The notes under the pieces were generated by a model, which saw only the letters and a program-made list of their open reading frames with translations, made no database searches and had not been told where the DNA came from. A DNA stretch of 12,301 nt from Lojkania enalia (Eukaryota > Ascomycota > Dothideomycetes > Pleosporales). Each line of letters begins with the position of its first letter. Within the stretch, counting starts at the first letter, position 1. Shown here piece after piece: positions 8,171 to 12,301 of the stretch. The stretch lies in assembly GCA_010094045.1 (NCBI GenBank), contig ML986957.1:6629-18929 (forward strand), in the 5' to 3' direction. The translations under genes and the position numbers were made by a program.

Positions 8171-8539
8171 AGTTATAAGCTTCTATAAGTTAGGTTTTTA
8201 TATTATATTTAGGTTATTTATAATTAAGTAGTAATTATTAATACTAATATTAATTAAGATTATAAACGTATTAGTATAATTAGTTATTATTATATAGTAG
8301 TACTATACTAGAAATTAGATTAAGTTATAGGTATATTAGCGCGACTAATAGTTAATAGTAATATTATACTAGGGGTTAGGTCGGTTTAATTTATATAGTA
8401 GTACTATATTAAAGATTAGTAGTAGTATTATTACTAGTATTATATTAGTATAGTATTATTATAAGCGTCTAAGAATATATTTAAATTAGACTCTAGTACC
8501 TAATTAAGAATCTAGACCTAATATTATATTTAAGACTTA
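8171..8539 (-). other. Element C 3' untranslated region with a 17-bp direct repeat
   Basis: This lies between the chromodomain and the polypurine tract. A perfect 17-base direct repeat, TATATAGTAGTACTATA, occurs at 8291-8307 and 8392-8408. I see no coding frame that I can support. The repeats may be remains of a local duplication or chance in TA-rich DNA. Confidence 0.4.
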
Positions 8540-8720
8540 ATTATTTAAGTTTTTAGTATAATAGTCTTCTATAGTAGTTATCTTAGTAAAGTTACTAGCC
8601 GGGTACTATTCTAGGTTATAATAGTTAGTCTACTTAACTAGGTATTTATACTAGCATCTCTATTAGTTATAGTAGAGGTCTTCTATTCGCTTAATAAAAT
8701 ATTCTAGTTTTCTATTAATT
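8540..8720 (-). pseudogene. Element C chromodomain, broken
   Basis: On the minus strand this reads YFIKRIEDL, then YLVK followed by a stop, and later YPASNFTK-IT-IEDYY. It corresponds to the chromovirus pattern V-E-x-I-L, YLVKWxGY and WYPASNF. The Trp after YLVK is TAG (8630-8632), and the Trp before YPASNF is also TAG (8606-8608). Both are simple TGG-to-TAG changes. It keeps the frame of the integrase C-terminus. The domain would have helped target insertion by reading chromatin marks. Confidence 0.88.
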
Positions 8721-8849
8721 TTAATAGGTTTAGGATTATATACTTATTAATTAGATAAGTAGTTTAATAACTTAAATACTAGCTATAATAGCGATATATA
8801 GAATATAAGATATATTTTAGCTAATTTAGATAGCTTTAGTCTATAAGCG

Positions 8850-9700
8850 TACGAGAATACTTTTACAATAACTTTATAAGAGCTTATATTCTTCTAGTTA
8901 AACTTTTTTAACGGTCTTTATATACGTATATTTCTAGTATCTAGCTAGACTAGATTACTAACCTAGTAGTTAGGGGCTAGTATATACTTGCGGTTAGTAT
9001 ACTCTTATTAGAATACTTATATCTAGATAAATTCTTCTCTAATATACTCTATAATATCCTTTATCTTATTAACTAGTCTATTAGCTTTCTAGACTATTAG
9101 AGACTATTTTAGTAGTTAATAGATTCTTATAGGCAGCTTGAAGCTTATTTAAAGATACTAGCTAAAGTAGACTAGAAATAGAGAAACTTTTATTAATTTA
9201 GACATTATATTATTCGCTTTAAACTACGCTGTTAGTAGCTATTTAACCTAGTTATCTCATTTATAGCTAATATAGGCTTAGAGAACTTATTCTATTATTA
9301 TATTAGCGTTTTCTATCTAGCTATTAATTTTTAAATAGAAGCTGGTTAATATATATATGTTAATTTATAGCTATCTATAGAATTTTTAGTAGAAGGTAAA
9401 GATAAACTATATTTTACGATTAGATATAATAGTATATAGTAGTCTATAGTAAATTTATATATAGTATTAGATATCTATACTTATTAAGCCTATTAACTAC
9501 TACTATAATATTTATATAACCTTCTAATTCTAATAGATTAGTTATAAAGTTTATAGAGATATTTTAAAACCTTCGTTTAGGTATAAGTAATAGTTTTAGT
9601 AATCTATAGTACTTCTCTCTAAAAGCCTTACTTCTTTAATATATATAATAATAGCCTATATATTATTATACTAAGTCGAACATTCTTAACTAATAGTACT
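8850..9700 (-). pseudogene. Element C integrase, broken, with an apparent internal deletion
   Basis: The zinc-finger CxxC is destroyed: both Cys positions are TAT (9648-9650 and 9639-9641), followed by a stop and RSKAFREKYY. The core begins with N-F-I-T (9540-9551) in place of DFIT, so the first catalytic Asp is Asn. A VVVNRLNKY segment (normally VVDRLSK) follows. The second motif is S-N-R-K (9413-9424) in place of SDRG: Asp to Asn and Gly to Lys. The Glu of the following QTE-like segment appears to survive as IENANI. Between 9551 and 9424 the frame changes, and the residues usually preceding SDRG are missing, which indicates a small deletion near 9430-9460. The C-terminal APNYQV and LDTRNIR block (about 8915-8985) is typical of Gypsy integrases. 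Confidence 0.92.
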
Positions 9701-10170
9701 TATACTAGAGTAGTTTTAAAGTCTTTTCTTAATTAGAGTATCTACTAGATAGCGAGTTCTAAATAGCTTATAGTAGCTTAAGCTTTAACTTATTATAGTC
9801 TAGTACTATAAGTCGATTTTAATAGTATAGTTAGTTATTATACTCTTTATAATTAGCTAGAGTTAGAAGCTTAGATTAATAAACTTCTTCTCTTAATAGC
9901 TTTAAAATATCTTAGATTAAATTATTATTTAGGTATTCATTATCGATAATTTTTATAATTAATCGGCCTATTTCTATCTATTAGAATAGTTTAAAATAAA
10001 GTAATATCTATTAAGAATTTCTATAAGCCTCTTCTTATATAAACTTATCTTATAATCTTTAAGTTAAAGTATTAGGCTTCTCTCTAAGTTTTCCGGGTCG
10101 GTATATAATACTAAAGTTAAACTTTAACAGATATTCTAACTAATAGATCTATTAGTAGCTTAGCTACTTT
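9701..10170 (-). pseudogene. Element C pol segment between RNase H and the integrase zinc finger
   Basis: By position this is the RNase H C-terminus, the connecting spacer and the start of the integrase N-terminal domain. I could not pick out the two His residues of the HHCC finger or a clear end of RNase H. Frame stops are the usual TAA/TAG. Nothing suggests an independent gene here. Confidence 0.5.
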
Positions 10171-10570
10171 ATTATTATAAAGTACTATAAGTTCTTATAA
10201 TTATTTAGTACATTTATAAAAAAGGTTATACCTTTTAATTTAGGCCTCTATTATTTAAAATATTAGATAATTATAAATAGTCCCTTATTATATATTTTAT
10301 AGTTGCCCTTAGTAGAGTTTATACGCTTAGAGAAGTAGGTAATAGATCTTAGTTTACTATTAGCGCCTTTTTAAGATAGTATACTAGCTATTATAAAATT
10401 AGATATATTAGCTTCTACTACTATTAGTAGCTTAAGATTAAAGTATTAGAAAATTAGTATAGAAATAAAGATATTCTTTAAATAGTCGAAGAAATATTAA
10501 CAGCTATTATTCTAGTTAAATCGAGTATTCTTTTTAGTTAGGGCTATTAAAGGGGAGACTTTCTATAAGA
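10171..10570 (-). pseudogene. Element C RNase H domain, broken
   Basis: RNase H removes the RNA template during reverse transcription. The frame continues from RT through PLIALTKK (about 10540-10570). It then reads VVEANISN with IIASILS (about 10380-10420), which is the usual ETDASDxxIAGVLSQ box. Both Asp codons of this box are AAT, Asn, so the catalytic aspartate is lost. ITYFSKRI and the N-Y-K-I-Y-N-K-G motif follow (about 10280-10350), matching PVAYFSKKM and NYEIYDKEL of the family. The frame is the same as the RT, with no indel seen. Confidence 0.9.
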
Positions 10571-10599
10571 AGTTGCTAATAAATTATTAGTAGAAGTTT

Positions 10600-11400
10600 A
10601 TAAAGCCTATAAAAACTTAAATATCTTTTATATTCTTAGAGTATTCTTAATTAATAATTATTTCTACCTTTTTTAGATCTATATAGATCTCTTCTATAGT
10701 AATTATATATTCTAAATAGATTACTTCTAACTAGTAGAACTTATATTTATCTATATTAAGTTATAAATTATTCGCTTTTAATACTTTAAAAACTAGCTAG
10801 ATATACTACTTATAATTCTTTAGATTCTTACTAAATATTAGAATATTATTAATATAGGTAGTATAGAATATATTAAAGTATAGTTTTAGTATATTATTTA
10901 TAAAGTACTAGAATATATTTAAAGTATTAACTAGGTTAAAGAATGTTACTAGGTATTTAAATAGCCTATAGTATATATAAAAGGTAGTCTTCTATTTATC
11001 TCCTTTAACAATTCTTAGATTATTAAATATAACAATAATATCAAGTTTTATATAATACTTAACCTTACTAAATTAGACTAATATTTCTTAGATTAGTAGA
11101 ATCGGGTATTAGTTCTTAATAGTAATAGTATTTAGGGCTCTATAGTTTATATAGAATTAGAGATTACCTCTAAATTTCTTTATAAAGATTATAAGTATAA
11201 CTACTAGTAATAAACTTACTCTAATAAATCTCTTAGATAAGTTCTTATTAAAATACTTCTTTAGTACCTTTAACTTATTCTAGAATATTCTATAGAGTAG
11301 ACTAAAGCTAGTTTACTTACTATTCTCTAGTTTAATCTTATAATTATACGATTATTATTTAGGTAGCTTATTTATATTCTTATATAAGAAGATAGATAAT
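10600..11400 (-). pseudogene. Element C reverse transcriptase (Ty3/Gypsy pol), broken
   Basis: The motif order is complete on the minus strand: NKLPK and YNYKIKLE near 11340-11395, then FIRVS-LLVV and FIKKF (about 11170-11240), YRALNTITIKN (about 11125-11160), the first catalytic Asp in K-L-D (GAT, intact, 11040-11042), KTTFYILYRLFKYLV with its stop (about 10950-11010), and the active-site box YINN followed by ILIFSKN (10845-10856). The box should be YxDD, so both Asp are Asn. A thumb segment with VEIIIN and FIGFINFY (about 10595-10680) closes the domain. The sequence is clearly different from element A's RT, so the elements belong to separate families. Confidence 0.92.
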
Positions 11401-11992
11401 AGGTTATAGTATTCTTTAAGTACTTTAGTAATAGGGTTAATATATACCTTTAGAGCTAGAACCTTATTAATATTAGCTATTAATATAGCGAAGATTTTAT
11501 AGTTAAATTATTAGAAGAGTTAAACTAGTAGTATAGTACTTATATAATATATATCTAGCTATAGTATAGACTTTAGATATTTAGACTTAAATAGGTTCTT
11601 TTAACTATAATCTTTATCTAAAGTTAGATTAGTTTTAGTTTTATTTTTTTTTAACTAGTATAGTATTTTAGATAGCTAGTAATTATATTAGATATAACTT
11701 AATAGGCGGAGTTTTAAATAGTACTATCTAAGCATTAAACTATATAAGAGTTGTAAATTAGTTACTTTAGAATCTCCTTTTATATTAGATTCGGGTAGTT
11801 TATAGTCTTTAATAACCGTTTAAATAGCCTATTAGTAGATAGTAATACTAGTAGATTATAAGTATTAAGTTAGATATTAGTTAGTAGTAAAGACTAGTTA
11901 TTTATTCTTATAGTCTAGATTTATATAATACTTATATATCTATAACTATCTTAGAATTAACTAGTATTTTCCTAGTATAGTTATATAGAAAT
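11401..11992 (-). pseudogene. Element C protease tail and linker, truncated by element D
   Basis: In the same frame as RT, an I-L-G-K-Y-stop-L motif is read with its Leu codon at 11973-11975. This resembles the ILG-x-x-W-L motif near the C-terminus of retroviral-type aspartic proteases, with the Trp as TAG. The rest of the segment is a poorly conserved linker. The active-site Asp-Ser/Thr-Gly should lie upstream, but the element is cut at 11992 by the start of an A-family LTR. The protease call rests on this one motif plus position. Confidence 0.6.
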
Positions 11993-12301
11993 TATAATAA
12001 TATAAAGAAATTGTTCTACGAAAAGCTTTATATATAACCTTATCTTAAAGCTTTTTACTTTTCTTATTCTACTCCTAGCTCCGCTCCTTTTCCCTTCCGT
12101 ATATAGTTGTATACTCCCTTATAAGTAGTTTAGTAGTTCTTCTATATTCTTTTATATAAGGCCTATAAGTGTTAATAGAATTTCTAGGTCCCTAAACCCT
12201 TATATACTCCTATATACCTTTAAGTAGATTTGTACCGTATTTAGACCTATTATCTTACCTACGCTATTATATTATATAGAAGAACTTAATACTACTAGTA
12301 A
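11993..12301 (+). repeat. Element D: start of an A-family LTR, continues beyond the window
   Basis: This is the reverse complement of 3192-3500, base for base without indels over 309 bases. I count about 27 mismatches, 26 of them transitions. It starts TATAATAATATAAAG where the other copy has TGTAATAATGTAAAG, so its terminal TG is RIPped to TA. The LTR orientation is plus, so either the body of D extends to the right, or this is a solo LTR. It interrupts element C inside the protease region. Confidence 0.85.

Larger units (their letters stand above)
7855..11992 (-). mobile_element. Element C: nearly complete pol half of a chromodomain Ty3/Gypsy retrotransposon
   Basis: On the minus strand the order is protease tail, reverse transcriptase, RNase H, integrase, chromodomain, 3' untranslated region, polypurine tract, 3' LTR. 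This is the canonical Ty3/Gypsy chromovirus layout. The 5' side is cut at 11993 by an LTR of the A family. The 3' LTR end at 7855 interrupts a B-family LTR. Damage is overwhelmingly point mutation of the RIP kind, with one apparent deletion in the integrase core that shifts the frame. Gag and the 5' LTR should be found to the right of the window. Confidence 0.9.

Noticed and set aside
3192..12301. 309-bp inverted repeats as terminal inverted repeats of a giant DNA transposon
   Set aside because: Each copy has an LTR-type TGT start pointing outward to its own element. One is followed by a gag-like frame, and the DNA between them is made of parts of unrelated retrotransposons.
1..12301. Mitochondrial or organellar AT-rich DNA
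   Set aside because: Ty3/Gypsy polymerases, chromodomains, LTRs and transition-only divergence between repeats point to nuclear RIPped DNA. No organellar gene, tRNA or rRNA was seen.

Overview
This window looks like gene-free heterochromatin from a filamentous ascomycete (Pezizomycotina). It is a stack of Ty3/Gypsy LTR retrotransposons destroyed by repeat-induced point mutation (RIP). The DNA is strongly AT-rich. CpA and TpG are almost absent, TpA and the tetramer CTAG are everywhere, and ATG codons are very rare. Retrotransposon proteins can still be read as broken frames in which CAA/CAG/TGG codons have become TAA/TAG and catalytic Asp codons have become Asn. I found no intact gene, tRNA, rRNA or CRISPR array, and I cannot name a species.

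Layout. (1) Element A, minus strand, 1-3500: 5' LTR about 3092-3500, a gag-like frame about 1990-2930, an unresolved stretch, then reverse transcriptase at 1-795 running off the left edge. (2) Element B, plus strand, 3501 to about 6020: integrase from its zinc finger onward, a chromodomain, a long C-terminal extension, a polypurine tract and a 3' LTR starting at 5466. A appears to have inserted into B's integrase, so the rest of B should lie left of the window. (3) A 60-bp near-palindrome at 6024-6083, then about 1.5 kb of even more AT-rich DNA (6084-7586) that I cannot identify, apart from one weak coding-like relic. (4) A second, truncated copy of the B LTR at 7587-7852, cut by (5) element C, minus strand, 7855-11992: 3' LTR, polypurine tract, chromodomain, integrase, RNase H, reverse transcriptase and the tail of the protease. 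(6) Element C is broken in its protease region by the start of an LTR at 11993-12301. This LTR belongs to the same family as A's but lies in the opposite orientation (element D).

The window therefore records serial nested insertion: A into B, C into a B-type LTR, D into C, with RIP on all of them. The two A-family LTR starts lie as a 309-bp inverted pair facing each other across about 8.5 kb. By hand alignment they differ at about 27 positions, all but one of them C/T or G/A transitions. I see no sign of a novel functional system. The points of interest are the insertion archaeology, the site-specific RIP damage, B's post-chromodomain extension, and the unexplained AT-rich core.
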